Assembly: GCF_018613715.1 (NCBI RefSeq) | Contig: NZ_JAGGPT010000005.1 | Location: forward strand, 62,001 to 126,000 | Origin: Chryseobacterium sp. ISL-6 | Lineage (GTDB): Bacteria; Bacteroidota; Bacteroidia; Flavobacteriales; Weeksellaceae | Length of the DNA stretch: 64,000 nucleotides | Reading direction: 5' to 3' | Shown here: piece by piece, positions 7,636-16,232 of the stretch | How positions within the stretch are numbered: the first letter of the stretch is position 1 | Layout: each line of letters starts with the position of its first letter | Made by a program: the position numbers and the translations under genes | The notes under the pieces: generated by a model | Databases searched by the model: none | What the model saw: the letters and a program-made list of their open reading frames with translations, nothing else | What the model was told of the DNA's origin: nothing

Positions 7636-8895
7636 TTAAAGTTTTCTTATATCTTCGTCGGTATATCCTTTAGATCTTAACAGCTTAATGTATTCTTTAG
7701 CGCTGGCAGTCATCCAGTTGATTGGTTCCGGAGCTTCTTTCTTATCAATAGTAAATTCAAGAATACCCACATTGTCATTCATCCACGGCAACATATAATA
7801 TTTTAGTCCGCCTTTGTATTTTTTAAAATCGTTGAAGCTTTTTCCTTTATCTGTTGATGATACTGCGCTATATGAAAGAACATATCCTAAAGGGATAAAA
7901 AGACAGAGCCAGGATATCTTTTTGAAGGCAGCATATTTTGAAGATGATAGTCCATATCCAATAGACAACGCAAAGATGATATTGAACGGAATAAAAAATA
8001 CATAGTTATCCGAAACCGCATAAAAAGTTGAAAACCCATAGACGCATAATGATCCTGCAAAGAATACAAAAAACATTTTTGCATTTGATTTATACAATAA
8101 AAATGCACCAACAACTCCAAAGAAGGTAAATATGTTGAAGTTATAAATTAGATAAACAAAAGACTTAAAGAAGTCCTGTACATATTGTAAAAATGTTTTG
8201 TTTAAGGAGTCTTCAACCCAGGTTCCCTGATCGGAAGTATAAGGAGAGCTTAGTGATAATCCCTGAGAAGTATTTAAAATAAATAGAGAAGAGAAAAGCA
8301 CTAAGAAAATAAGCAGGGATAAAAAGACTTGTTTTTTTTCTGCTCTGAAATAGAAAAGAAATAAAAGAAGCGTCGGAATCAACAGGATATTCTGAATATG
8401 GATCCAGAGACTGATCCCTAAAAATAATCCACTTAAAACAATGTAATTTTTTTTATTTTCTATAAAACTTTTTATTATTGAAAAAAACACGAGGCTAATC
8501 CATAAAGAATTATAGGTGTATACTTCTACTATTTCTGCATTTTTCCAAAAAGTAAAGCTAAAACCAAACACAAAAGCTGTAGTGATAGATACCCATTCGT
8601 TTTTTGTAATAATCCTTACAGTGAGGTAAATTACCGCAATTGTGGCTGCTCCGGAAAGAATAACCAGAATCCTGCTTGCTTCTATAGAATTAATATTGGC
8701 TAAATTCTTAATAAGAATTGCCGTATTGGTATAAAAAAAATGTGTCGTAGCTGTGGCTGTGGTCATCCATTCACCTTTTTCTACAAGTGCTACAAATCCA
8801 ACGCAATCAGCAAAAGGAATTTTTGTAAAACTCCCAGCATAATAGATGAATAAAAAAATGAGAAATAAGAGAAAAGCGGTTACGTTTTTTTTCAT
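7636..8895 (-). CDS. DUF2723-like integral membrane glycosyltransferase-type protein
   Basis: 419 residues with about 10-11 membrane segments and a soluble C-terminal part of about 80 residues. The first extracytoplasmic loop has an acidic site (IPFADCVGFVALVEKGEW), and a later segment FWKNAEIVEVYTYNSLW resembles the FW..A..AEVYTL motif of DUF2723 proteins, a GT-C-fold family related to eukaryotic O-mannosyltransferases. This suggests transfer of a lipid-linked sugar at the membrane, but the acceptor is unknown. Two bases downstream of the DUF2480 gene, so the two are co-transcribed. Shorter than the usual bacteroidetal DUF2723 protein, which is often about 1000 residues. Confidence 0.65.
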   Translation of the reverse strand: MKKNVTAFLLFLIFLFIYYAGSFTKIPFADCVGFVALVEKGEWMTTATATTHFFYTNTAILIKNLANINSIEASRILVILSGAATIAVIYLTVRIITKNEWVSITTAFVFGFSFTFWKNAEIVEVYTYNSLWISLVFFSIIKSFIENKKNYIVLSGLFLGISLWIHIQNILLIPTLLLFLFYFRAEKKQVFLSLLIFLVLFSSLFILNTSQGLSLSSPYTSDQGTWVEDSLNKTFLQYVQDFFKSFVYLIYNFNIFTFFGVVGAFLLYKSNAKMFFVFFAGSLCVYGFSTFYAVSDNYVFFIPFNIIFALSIGYGLSSSKYAAFKKISWLCLFIPLGYVLSYSAVSSTDKGKSFNDFKKYKGGLKYYMLPWMNDNVGILEFTIDKKEAPEPINWMTASAKEYIKLLRSKGYTDEDIRKL

Positions 8896-8897
8896 TA

Positions 8898-9407
8898 CTA
8901 GTTCTTAATGATTGGGACATTAGAACATGCCTCTCCAAACATAAGAGACTTTACAATAGGTTTCAATTGTTCTACCAATTCTACATAGGCATTTTCCGGA
9001 ATTTCTTTATCTGAGCAACCTTTTACGAGAACTCTTTTGCCTCTCATGTCATCGAAATCATAAGTTTGTATTGCATTGTGCATTAATATCACTTCAAGAT
9101 CTTCACGATTGCCAAAAACTATTTTTTTTGCTGTATCTGTAAGTTTAGCTGTAAGGACAAAATATGCCCATAATGGAACAATGGCATCTGCGGAATTATA
9201 GATGTAAATATAGGTATCGGTATATTCGTCGGTGTTGATAGCGGCAACTTTCTCGCGAAAATCTTTTTCTTTTAAGATCATTTCCTGGAAAAGAAAATCT
9301 TTAAGATCTATACCCTTACGTATTCCTTTGGGAAGAAGAGTAGTAAGATCAAAATTTACCAGACCACTTTCATTTACTTTATTTCTGATTTCAAATTCTT
9401 CTGACAT
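8898..9407 (-). CDS. DUF2480 family protein
   Basis: 169 residues, soluble, no signal peptide. The opening NKVNESGLVNFDLTTLLP and the central segment YIYIYNSADAIVPLWAYFVLTAKL are characteristic of DUF2480, a family restricted to Bacteroidota and usually found beside lpxB/surE-type genes, as here. Function unknown. It is the first gene of a two-gene minus-strand unit with the membrane protein that follows after two bases, and is divergent from lpxB. Confidence 0.85.
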   Translation of the reverse strand: MSEEFEIRNKVNESGLVNFDLTTLLPKGIRKGIDLKDFLFQEMILKEKDFREKVAAINTDEYTDTYIYIYNSADAIVPLWAYFVLTAKLTDTAKKIVFGNREDLEVILMHNAIQTYDFDDMRGKRVLVKGCSDKEIPENAYVELVEQLKPIVKSLMFGEACSNVPIIKN

Positions 9408-9417
9408 TTTTTATCAT

Positions 9418-9425
9418 TATCTTTG
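9418..9425 (+). promoter_or_regulatory. -7 box upstream of lpxB
   Basis: TATCTTTG, a perfect TAnnTTTG match, about 60 bases before the lpxB ATG, so the leader would be relatively long. Confidence 0.45.
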
Positions 9426-9427
9426 AA

Positions 9428-9435
9428 CAAATTTA
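9428..9435 (-). promoter_or_regulatory. -7 box of the DUF2480 gene
   Basis: TAAATTTG on the minus strand, perfect TAnnTTTG, leaving a leader of about 15 bases. It lies two bases from the lpxB box, so the two promoters are almost back to back and may interfere with each other. Confidence 0.45.
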
Positions 9436-9486
9436 CAAATTAAGATTTAACAAATTCTTAATTTGTTCTCTATCCTTATTATAGAA

Positions 9487-10590
9487 ATGAAATATTACAT
9501 CATTGCTGGCGAAGCATCAGGGGATTTACACGGAAGTAATTTAATGAAAGCTTTAAAACAAAAAGATTCAAATGCCGAATTTAGGTTTTGGGGTGGCGAT
9601 CTGATGACTAAACAGGGTGGCACATTAGTGAAACATTACCGTGATTTGGCTTTCATGGGGTTTTTGGAAGTGGCTATGAACCTAAGGACAATTCTTAATA
9701 ATATAAAATTTTGTAAAGAGGATATTAAGAATAACAGACCTGATGTTTTAATTCTTGTTGATTATCCAGGATTCAACCTAAGGATCGCAAAATATGCCAA
9801 AGAACTTGGGATAAAAGTAGTATATTATATATCTCCTCAGCTATGGGCATGGAAAGAGGGTAGAGTAGAGATTATCAAGAAGTACGTAGATGAAATGATG
9901 GTTATCTTACCTTTTGAAGAAGATTTCTATAAAAAGCATGGTGTTCACTCTCATTTTGTAGGCCATCCTTTACTGGATGCAATTTCAAGTTTACAAGAGA
10001 TCAACATCGACGCATTTAAAAAAGAACATGGTTTAAACGGAAAAGAAATAATTGCACTGCTTCCGGGATCGAGAAAACAGGAGGTTGAAAAGATGCTTGA
10101 AATAATGCTTTCTGTAAGGCCTCATTTTAAAAATTATCAATTTGTAATTGCTGGTGCACCAAGTCTTCCCAAAGAGTTTTATCAAAGTTATGTGGATGAT
10201 AATGTTCATTTTGTCTCCAATAGAACATACGATTTGTTGAGATGTTCTAAAGCAGCACTGGTAACCTCCGGAACAGCAACTTTAGAAACGGCCTTGCTGA
10301 ATATTCCTGAAGTAGTATGCTACCGTGGAAGTAAAATCTCCTATGCCATTGCTAAAAGGTTAGTGAAGAATATCAACTATATTTCTTTGGTAAATCTGAT
10401 CATGGATAGGGAGGTTGTGAAAGAATTGATACAAAATGATCTGAATACTAAAAACCTTGTTGAAGAATTAACTAAAATTTTGGAAGGACAAAAAAGAGAT
10501 CAGGTACTAAAAGATTATGAGCTGCTTAGAGAGAAACTTGGCGGAAAAGGAGCTAGTGATCATGCTGCGGATATTATTTTGAAAATATAA
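9487..10590 (+). CDS. lpxB: Lipid-A-disaccharide synthase
   Basis: 367 residues. It condenses UDP-diacylglucosamine with lipid X to form the disaccharide core of lipid A at the inner membrane. Seen: the N-terminal signature YYIIAGEASGDLHG, the segment PDVLILVDYPGFNLRIAKYAK, the YISPQLWAWKEGRV motif, and the C-terminal sugar-nucleotide site LVTSGTATLETAL. A TTG further upstream could add eight residues, but the family starts at MKYYIIAGEASGD, so the ATG is preferred. Followed by a weak terminator, then comEC. Confidence 0.95.
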   Translation: MKYYIIAGEASGDLHGSNLMKALKQKDSNAEFRFWGGDLMTKQGGTLVKHYRDLAFMGFLEVAMNLRTILNNIKFCKEDIKNNRPDVLILVDYPGFNLRIAKYAKELGIKVVYYISPQLWAWKEGRVEIIKKYVDEMMVILPFEEDFYKKHGVHSHFVGHPLLDAISSLQEINIDAFKKEHGLNGKEIIALLPGSRKQEVEKMLEIMLSVRPHFKNYQFVIAGAPSLPKEFYQSYVDDNVHFVSNRTYDLLRCSKAALVTSGTATLETALLNIPEVVCYRGSKISYAIAKRLVKNINYISLVNLIMDREVVKELIQNDLNTKNLVEELTKILEGQKRDQVLKDYELLREKLGGKGASDHAADIILKI

Positions 10591-10636
10591 AGGAAAAAAC
10601 ATATCGGATTTCTGTTCCTAATATTTTAAGAAAAAC

Positions 10637-10661
10637 AAAACCATACAGTTATGTGGTTTTT
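10637..10661 (+). terminator. Weak terminator after lpxB
   Basis: Stem AAAACCA / TGGTTTT around a 10-base loop, followed by a T-rich stretch. Confidence 0.45.
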
Positions 10662-10662
10662 A

Positions 10663-10684
10663 TTTACTATTTTGGTATAGTAAA
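10663..10684 (+). repeat. Inverted repeat in the comEC leader
   Basis: Perfect 8-base arms TTTACTAT / ATAGTAAA with spacer TTTGGT, ending nine bases before the TTG start of comEC. In RNA it would fold just upstream of the ribosome start region. It could equally be an operator. Confidence 0.5.
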
Positions 10685-10692
10685 TCCTTAAG

Positions 10693-12465
10693 TTGAACAA
10701 ACAACCCCTTTTTATTCTTGTCCTGTGTTTTATCCTTGGAATAGTTTTTCAGGATCAATTTTCGCTGAATAAAACGGCAATATTTATTTTTGCGGGAATT
10801 TGTTCAGCCATTTTTGCTACACTATTTTTTAAATCTTATCTAATACATAAAAGCAAGTCGGTTTTGTTAGGAATAATGTTTTTTGGAATAGGGATTATTA
10901 TTCATTGTTGTAATATGGTCACTTCTTCTGAAACCAATTTTGATTCATCAAAAAAGACTGTAGTCTTTAAAATCTCTAAGAAACTAAATTCCAATGAAAA
11001 GTATAAAAATTATGAATGTATTGCACAGGTTGGGAAAAAATACTTTAGTTCAATTGTACGTATACCTGTAGAACGCGATCAGCTTGATTTTGATCATTAC
11101 TATAAAGTAGAAGCTTTTATAGGTAAGCTAAAACCTCCACAATATGATTTTCAATTTGACTATTCCCATTACCTAAAACGGAAAAATATTGGGTACCAAT
11201 TGTATGTGTCGAATGAAATTCTTTCTGTTCCAAGAACTGATCTTGATATACAGGAAAAAATTAAGCAGAAAAGGCTTAAAGTCCTGCAGAATATAGATAA
11301 TACCGACATTTCTGCTCAAAGCAGGGAGTTTTTAAAAGGTATTATTCTTGCCGATAGGACGGAGATTGATTCCTCCGTAGTGCAGGATTTCAGCAGATCA
11401 GGGCTGGTTCATTTTCTTGCTATTTCCGGAACACATATTATGGTGATCTTTGGATTGTTTTATTTCCTTTTTAAATTGGTACTGCCTCTCAAATTTAGGA
11501 GATATACCATCATTATAAGTTTAGTGTTTCTCTGGTTTTTTGCTGCTTTTATTGGGTTTGGTAATTCAGTACTGAGGTCATGTACCATGTTGACCGTTTA
11601 TTTTATTTATGTATTGCTTCAAAGAAAACCCGATGTATTACATTCTATGGCTTTGTCAGCTTTTATTATTCTAATTTTTGATACTCACCAGCTTTTTAAT
11701 ATAGGATTTCAATTAAGTTTTATTGCCGTTTTGGGGATTTTCTGGTTAAATCAACCTATTTTAAAGTGCCTTCCAAAGCAGGATGGCTATGGTAAAAAGT
11801 TAATCTTTAATACGATCTCTATTTCGATTTCAGCTCAATTGGCAACCCTTCCTTTGGTCTTATATTATTTTCATCAGTTTTCTTTTATTTCCATTTTAGC
11901 CAATTTTGTTATTGTTCCTTTCTCTGAACTGATCATTATGTTATCATTTGGAATGGCAGGCTTAATTGCTCTCCATTTAGATTTTGATATCATTAATATG
12001 GTGTATGACTTTGTGATTCACGGATTATTAAAATCTATTCATTGGTTTGCCGATTTCGATTTTCTCTTTTTTGAAAATATCTCAATGAATTTGGTTGAGG
12101 TTTTTCTCTTGTCAATAATTATATATGTGCTGAGGTTTGTATTTCTTAAATTTAATTTTAAAAATATAATGAGATTCATCATACTAAGTTTAATGTTTTT
12201 TATTGTCCGGTCTGGGTTTAATATTAAAGAGAATCAGAGAGAAGAAATTTTGGTTCACCAAGTAGGAAAGGATAAGGTACTTTCAATTAAGGATGGAAAC
12301 AGGGCTTATTTTTGGATGGCAAATACTTCTGACAGAGAGAAAGTAATTAAGTATGTGATTAATCCATACAGCTCATCAAGAAGATTAAAAAATATTGAAT
12401 TGAAAAGTTTAGAGGGTATAACGAAAAAGATTATCTATAAGAGCAAAATTTATGATATAAATTAA
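10693..12465 (+). CDS. comEC: ComEC/Rec2-type DNA-uptake membrane protein
   Basis: 590 residues. N-terminal membrane helices, an OB-like periplasmic domain (about 90-170), then the Competence core with the hallmark SGLVHFLAISGTHIMVIFG and about nine further membrane helices. ComEC forms the inner-membrane channel for single-stranded DNA during transformation. The end (about 510-590) is short and lacks the metallo-beta-lactamase nuclease domain with HxHxDH that is present in long ComEC proteins; flavobacterial versions without it are known. There is no ATG near the front, so the start is TTG (L/MNKQPLFILVL), nine bases after a perfect inverted repeat. Low expression is plausible. Confidence 0.85.
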   Translation: MNKQPLFILVLCFILGIVFQDQFSLNKTAIFIFAGICSAIFATLFFKSYLIHKSKSVLLGIMFFGIGIIIHCCNMVTSSETNFDSSKKTVVFKISKKLNSNEKYKNYECIAQVGKKYFSSIVRIPVERDQLDFDHYYKVEAFIGKLKPPQYDFQFDYSHYLKRKNIGYQLYVSNEILSVPRTDLDIQEKIKQKRLKVLQNIDNTDISAQSREFLKGIILADRTEIDSSVVQDFSRSGLVHFLAISGTHIMVIFGLFYFLFKLVLPLKFRRYTIIISLVFLWFFAAFIGFGNSVLRSCTMLTVYFIYVLLQRKPDVLHSMALSAFIILIFDTHQLFNIGFQLSFIAVLGIFWLNQPILKCLPKQDGYGKKLIFNTISISISAQLATLPLVLYYFHQFSFISILANFVIVPFSELIIMLSFGMAGLIALHLDFDIINMVYDFVIHGLLKSIHWFADFDFLFFENISMNLVEVFLLSIIIYVLRFVFLKFNFKNIMRFIILSLMFFIVRSGFNIKENQREEILVHQVGKDKVLSIKDGNRAYFWMANTSDREKVIKYVINPYSSSRRLKNIELKSLEGITKKIIYKSKIYDIN

Positions 12466-12541
12466 TTGTTACATTTTTTTATTTTTTCTCTTATTTACTA
12501 TACTTTAGGCTCTTATTTAGAAAGATTACAAACTGGCTAAT

Positions 12542-12557
12542 AGTGAGATTTCTCACT
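12542..12557. promoter_or_regulatory. Candidate Crp-type operator upstream of sdhCAB
   Basis: Perfect 16-base palindrome AGTGAGA-TT-TCTCACT. It contains GTGA-N6-TCAC, the core of the E. coli CRP site TGTGA-N6-TCACA. Its centre is about 43 bases upstream of the start predicted from the -7 box, the classical position for activation from the -35 region. Which regulator binds is unknown. Confidence 0.55.
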
Positions 12558-12579
12558 TTATAATATTGTTAACATTTCC

Positions 12580-12587
12580 TAATTTTG
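12580..12587 (+). promoter_or_regulatory. -7 box of the sdhCAB promoter
   Basis: TAATTTTG, a perfect TAnnTTTG match, leaving a leader of about 20 bases. There is no TTG at the normal -33 distance; the palindrome at 12542-12557 lies there instead, as expected of an activator-dependent promoter. Confidence 0.55.
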
Positions 12588-12611
12588 TAGAAATTCAAAT
12601 TTAAACTTAAT

Positions 12612-13274
12612 ATGGCAGGTTTAACGAGTTCTACAATAGGTAGAAAATATGCTATGGCATTATCAGCTATGTTTTTGCTGATTTTTCTTATACTGCATTT
12701 AACAACAAATTTATTATCTGTTATAAATCGCGATGCTTTTAATACAGCATCAGATTTTATGGGGTATAATCCTTTTGTTCAATTCTTGATGCAACCTATT
12801 CTTGGTTTTGCAGTTCTTTTCCATTTTATTATGGGATTTGTGCTGGAGATTAAGAATAATAAAGCGCGTCCAGTTAAATATGCTTCAAACAATGCGGCTT
12901 TGAATTCTACATGGATGTCTAGAAATATGATTATTTCCGGAGCTGTTGTATTGGCTTTTTTAGCGCTTCACTTTTATGATTTCTGGATTCATGAAATAAA
13001 CTACAAGTATGTGGAAGGACTGGCTCCGGATGCGGAACGTTTTTGGCCGGAATTGCATGAGAAATTTGCTGATATCTGGAGAGTAGCTTTATATGTAATC
13101 TCATTTGTATTATTGGGACTGCACCTGGCTCATGGATTTCAGTCTTCTTTCCAGTCAGTTGGTGCAAGACATCCAAAATATACTCCAATACTTAAGGCGA
13201 TAGGAACTTGGTATTCGATCCTTATTCCATTTGGGTTTATTTTTATTGCAATTTATCATTTTGTAACTCAATAA
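12612..13274 (+). CDS. sdhC: Succinate dehydrogenase cytochrome b subunit
   Basis: 220 residues with five predicted membrane helices, the single-subunit diheme b558 anchor used by Bacteroidota instead of separate SdhC and SdhD. Seen: the opening GLTSSTIGRKYAMALSAMFLLIFL, and conserved histidines in helices (LILHLTTN, VLFHFIMGF, LALHFYDFW, GLHLAHGF) that would hold the hemes. It passes electrons between succinate oxidation and menaquinone at the inner membrane. First gene of sdhCAB, with 15 bases to sdhA. Confidence 0.93.
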   Translation: MAGLTSSTIGRKYAMALSAMFLLIFLILHLTTNLLSVINRDAFNTASDFMGYNPFVQFLMQPILGFAVLFHFIMGFVLEIKNNKARPVKYASNNAALNSTWMSRNMIISGAVVLAFLALHFYDFWIHEINYKYVEGLAPDAERFWPELHEKFADIWRVALYVISFVLLGLHLAHGFQSSFQSVGARHPKYTPILKAIGTWYSILIPFGFIFIAIYHFVTQ

Positions 13275-13289
13275 TATCAATATACTAAT

Positions 13290-15302
13290 ATGAGTAAATT
13301 AGATTCAAAAATTCCGGCGGGTCCTTTAAAGGATAAATGGAAAAATCATAAAGATCATATGAACCTTGTTGCACCAAACAACAGAGATAAGATTGATATT
13401 ATTGTTGTAGGTACAGGTTTGGCAGGTGGTTCTGCTGCAGCTACTCTGGCTGAGCAAGGATATAATGTAAAAGCATTCTGCTATCAGGATTCTCCAAGAA
13501 GAGCACACTCTATTGCAGCTCAGGGAGGAATCAATGCAGCTAAAAATTATCAGGGAGACGGTGACTCTACTTACAGATTGTTCTATGACACGATCAAAGG
13601 TGGTGACTACAGAGCAAGAGAGGCAAATGTTTACAGATTAGCTGAAGTTTCTGCAAATATTATCGACCAATGTGTTTCTCAGGGAGTTCCTTTCGGTAGA
13701 GATTACGGCGGTCAGTTAGATAACCGTTCATTTGGTGGGGTTCAGGTAAAAAGAACTTTTTATGCTAAAGGACAAACTGGACAGCAGTTATTATTAGGTG
13801 CATATTCTTCATTAAGCCGTCAGATCGGAAAAGGAAGAGTAAAAATGTACAATCGTCACGAAATGCTAGAATTGGTAATCGTAGACGGAAAAGCAAGAGG
13901 GATCATCGCTAGAAACCTTGTAACTGGTGAAATTGAAAGACATTCGGCTCACGCAGTTGTAATTGCTTCAGGAGGTTACGGTAACGTATATTTCTTGTCT
14001 ACCAACGCAATGGGTTCAAACGTTTCTGCGGCTTGGAAAATTCATAAAAAAGGAGCGTATTTCGCAAACCCTTGTTATGTACAGATTCACCCGACTTGTA
14101 TTCCTGTTCATGGAACACAGCAGTCCAAACTTACTTTGATGTCTGAATCATTAAGAAACTCAGGAAGAATCTGGGTTCCTAAAAATATTGAAGATTCAGT
14201 TGCCATCAGAGAAGGTAAATTGAGACCTGAAAATATTAAAGAAGAAGATAGAGATTACTATCTTGAAAGAAGATATCCGGCATTCGGAAACCTTGTTCCT
14301 CGTGATGTTGCATCAAGAGCTGGTAAAGAAAGATGTGATGCTGGTTTCGGAATTGAAAATAATGATACCAAAGAAGGTGTTTACTTAGATTTCTCTACAG
14401 AAATCATTAAAAAAGGTAAAGAAGCAGCTATTGAAAAGCATATTCACAATCCTACAGATCAGCAAATTTATGATTTAGGTAAAAGTTGGATTGAGGAGAA
14501 GTATGGTAACTTATTCGTAATGTACGAAAAGATTACTGCAGATGATCCTTACAAAACTCCAATGAAGATTTATCCAGCGGTTCACTACACAATGGGTGGT
14601 GTTTGGGTTGATTATAACTTGCAATCTACAATCCCGGGATGTTTTGTAATTGGTGAGGCTAACTTCTCAGACCACGGAGCCAACAGATTGGGAGCTTCTG
14701 CATTAATGCAAGGTTTGGCAGACGGATATTTCGTACTTCCTTACACCATTGCAGATTATCTTTCTGCAGATATCAGAACGGGAGAAATTCCTACGACTTC
14801 TGCTGAGTTTGAGGAAGCTGAAAAAGAAATTAAAGACAAGGTAAACTTCTTTGTTAATAATAAAGGAACACATTCAGTAGATCATTTCCACAAGCAATTA
14901 GGACACATCATGTGGAATAAGGTTGGAATGGGAAGAACTCCTGAAGGTTTAAGAGAAGCGATCGCAGAAATCGATGAAGTGAAAAAAGATTTCTGGAAGA
15001 ACGTAAAAGTAATGGGAGAAGCTGAAGGGATGAACACTGAACTTGAAAAAGCGTTCAGGGTAGCAGACTTTATTGAATTAGGACAGCTAATGGCAATTGA
15101 TGCTTTACACAGAAACGAATCTTGTGGAGGACATTTCAGAGAAGATCATGCTACTCCGGAAGGTGAAGCGGAAAGAGATGATGTTAACTTCAAATATGTA
15201 GGAGCTTGGGAATATCAGGGTGATGATATCAAACAGGAAGTTCTGCACAAAGAAGATCTTATCTATGAAAACATCGAAGTTAAAGCAAGAAGTTACAAAT
15301 AA
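13290..15302 (+). CDS. sdhA: Succinate dehydrogenase / fumarate reductase flavoprotein subunit
   Basis: 670 residues. It oxidises succinate to fumarate on covalently bound FAD (reversible in menaquinone systems). Seen: the dinucleotide-binding [24 protein letters not shown] (about 36-60), the FAD-linking histidine region [14 protein letters not shown], the active-site regions around HPTCIPVHG and PRDVASR, and [11 protein letters not shown] and [14 protein letters not shown] toward the C-terminal third. The length and the C-terminal extension match the type B enzymes of Bacteroidota. Middle gene of the sdhCAB operon. Confidence 0.95.
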   Translation: MSKLDSKIPAGPLKDKWKNHKDHMNLVAPNNRDKIDIIVVGTGLAGGSAAATLAEQGYNVKAFCYQDSPRRAHSIAAQGGINAAKNYQGDGDSTYRLFYDTIKGGDYRAREANVYRLAEVSANIIDQCVSQGVPFGRDYGGQLDNRSFGGVQVKRTFYAKGQTGQQLLLGAYSSLSRQIGKGRVKMYNRHEMLELVIVDGKARGIIARNLVTGEIERHSAHAVVIASGGYGNVYFLSTNAMGSNVSAAWKIHKKGAYFANPCYVQIHPTCIPVHGTQQSKLTLMSESLRNSGRIWVPKNIEDSVAIREGKLRPENIKEEDRDYYLERRYPAFGNLVPRDVASRAGKERCDAGFGIENNDTKEGVYLDFSTEIIKKGKEAAIEKHIHNPTDQQIYDLGKSWIEEKYGNLFVMYEKITADDPYKTPMKIYPAVHYTMGGVWVDYNLQSTIPGCFVIGEANFSDHGANRLGASALMQGLADGYFVLPYTIADYLSADIRTGEIPTTSAEFEEAEKEIKDKVNFFVNNKGTHSVDHFHKQLGHIMWNKVGMGRTPEGLREAIAEIDEVKKDFWKNVKVMGEAEGMNTELEKAFRVADFIELGQLMAIDALHRNESCGGHFREDHATPEGEAERDDVNFKYVGAWEYQGDDIKQEVLHKEDLIYENIEVKARSYK

Positions 15303-15326
15303 TCTCCAACCTATAAATATAAAATT

Positions 15327-16094
15327 ATGAGTGCAAAAAAAGGCCTTCATCTTACGCTGAAAATTTGGAGACAAAAAAATACAAAAACTAAAGGTCAGTT
15401 TGAGACCTATAAAATATCGGATGTTTCTACAGATTCTTCATTCTTAGAAATGCTGGACATCCTTAACGAGAATTTAATTAACGAAGGAAAAGAACCTATC
15501 GCTTTCGATCACGACTGTCGTGAAGGAATCTGTGGAATGTGTTCTCTTTACATCAATGGTAGAGCACATGGTCCTGATACAGGGATCACCACTTGTCAGC
15601 TTCACATGAGAATGTTCAAAGACGGAGAAACGATCGTTATTGAACCTTGGAGAAGTGCTGCTTTCCCGGTAATTAAAGACTTAATGGTAGATAGAAGCGC
15701 ATTTGACAGAGTAATGGCCGCAGGTGGTTTTATTTCTGTGAATACTTCAGGAAATACATTGGATGCAAATGCTATTCCAGTACCTAAAGAAGATGCTGAT
15801 AAAGCAATGGATGCAGCAGCATGTATCGGGTGTGGTGCTTGTGTGGCGACCTGTAAAAATGGTTCTGCCATGTTATTTGTTGGTGCTAAAGTGTCTCAGT
15901 TCGCGCTACTTCCTCAAGGAAGAGTAGAAGCAAAAAGAAGAGTTCTTAATATGGTGCAGGCAATGGATGAAGAAGGATTTGGTAACTGTTCAAATACAGG
16001 AGCTTGTGAAGTAGAATGTCCTAAGGGAATTTCTCTTGAAAACATTGCCAGAATGAACAGAGAATATATGTCAGCGCTAGTTGATAAAGGATAA
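15327..16094 (+). CDS. sdhB: Succinate dehydrogenase / fumarate reductase iron-sulfur subunit
   Basis: 255 residues. The N-terminal ferredoxin-like domain binds [2Fe-2S] through CREGICGMC and a later Cys in GITTC. The C-terminal domain has [11 protein letters not shown] and CEVECPKGI for the [3Fe-4S] and [4Fe-4S] clusters. It carries electrons from SdhA to the heme/menaquinone anchor SdhC. Last gene of the operon, 24 bases after sdhA, with a terminator hairpin right behind it. Confidence 0.95.
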   Translation: MSAKKGLHLTLKIWRQKNTKTKGQFETYKISDVSTDSSFLEMLDILNENLINEGKEPIAFDHDCREGICGMCSLYINGRAHGPDTGITTCQLHMRMFKDGETIVIEPWRSAAFPVIKDLMVDRSAFDRVMAAGGFISVNTSGNTLDANAIPVPKEDADKAMDAAACIGCGACVATCKNGSAMLFVGAKVSQFALLPQGRVEAKRRVLNMVQAMDEEGFGNCSNTGACEVECPKGISLENIARMNREYMSALVDKG

Positions 16095-16111
16095 AACTAG
16101 TTCAAATAGAT

Positions 16112-16149
16112 AAAAAAAATCGTCTCCTTATTGGATGGCGATTTTTTTA
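16112..16149 (+). terminator. Terminator of sdhCAB
   Basis: A-run, imperfect stem ATCG..TCC / GGA..CGAT around TTATT, then a run of seven T. Confidence 0.65.
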
Positions 16150-16179
16150 GTTAAATGTTTCATAAAAAGTACTATTTAA

Positions 16180-16212
16180 TTGTATTTAGTATACTTGAAA
16201 AACTTATTTTTG
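16180..16212 (+). promoter_or_regulatory. Promoter of the thioredoxin-fold lipoprotein gene
   Basis: -33 TTG (16180-16182), a 22-base spacer and -7 box TATTTTTG (16205-16212), 20 bases before the ATG. Confidence 0.6.
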
Positions 16213-16232
16213 TTTAATTATTAAAAATCAAA

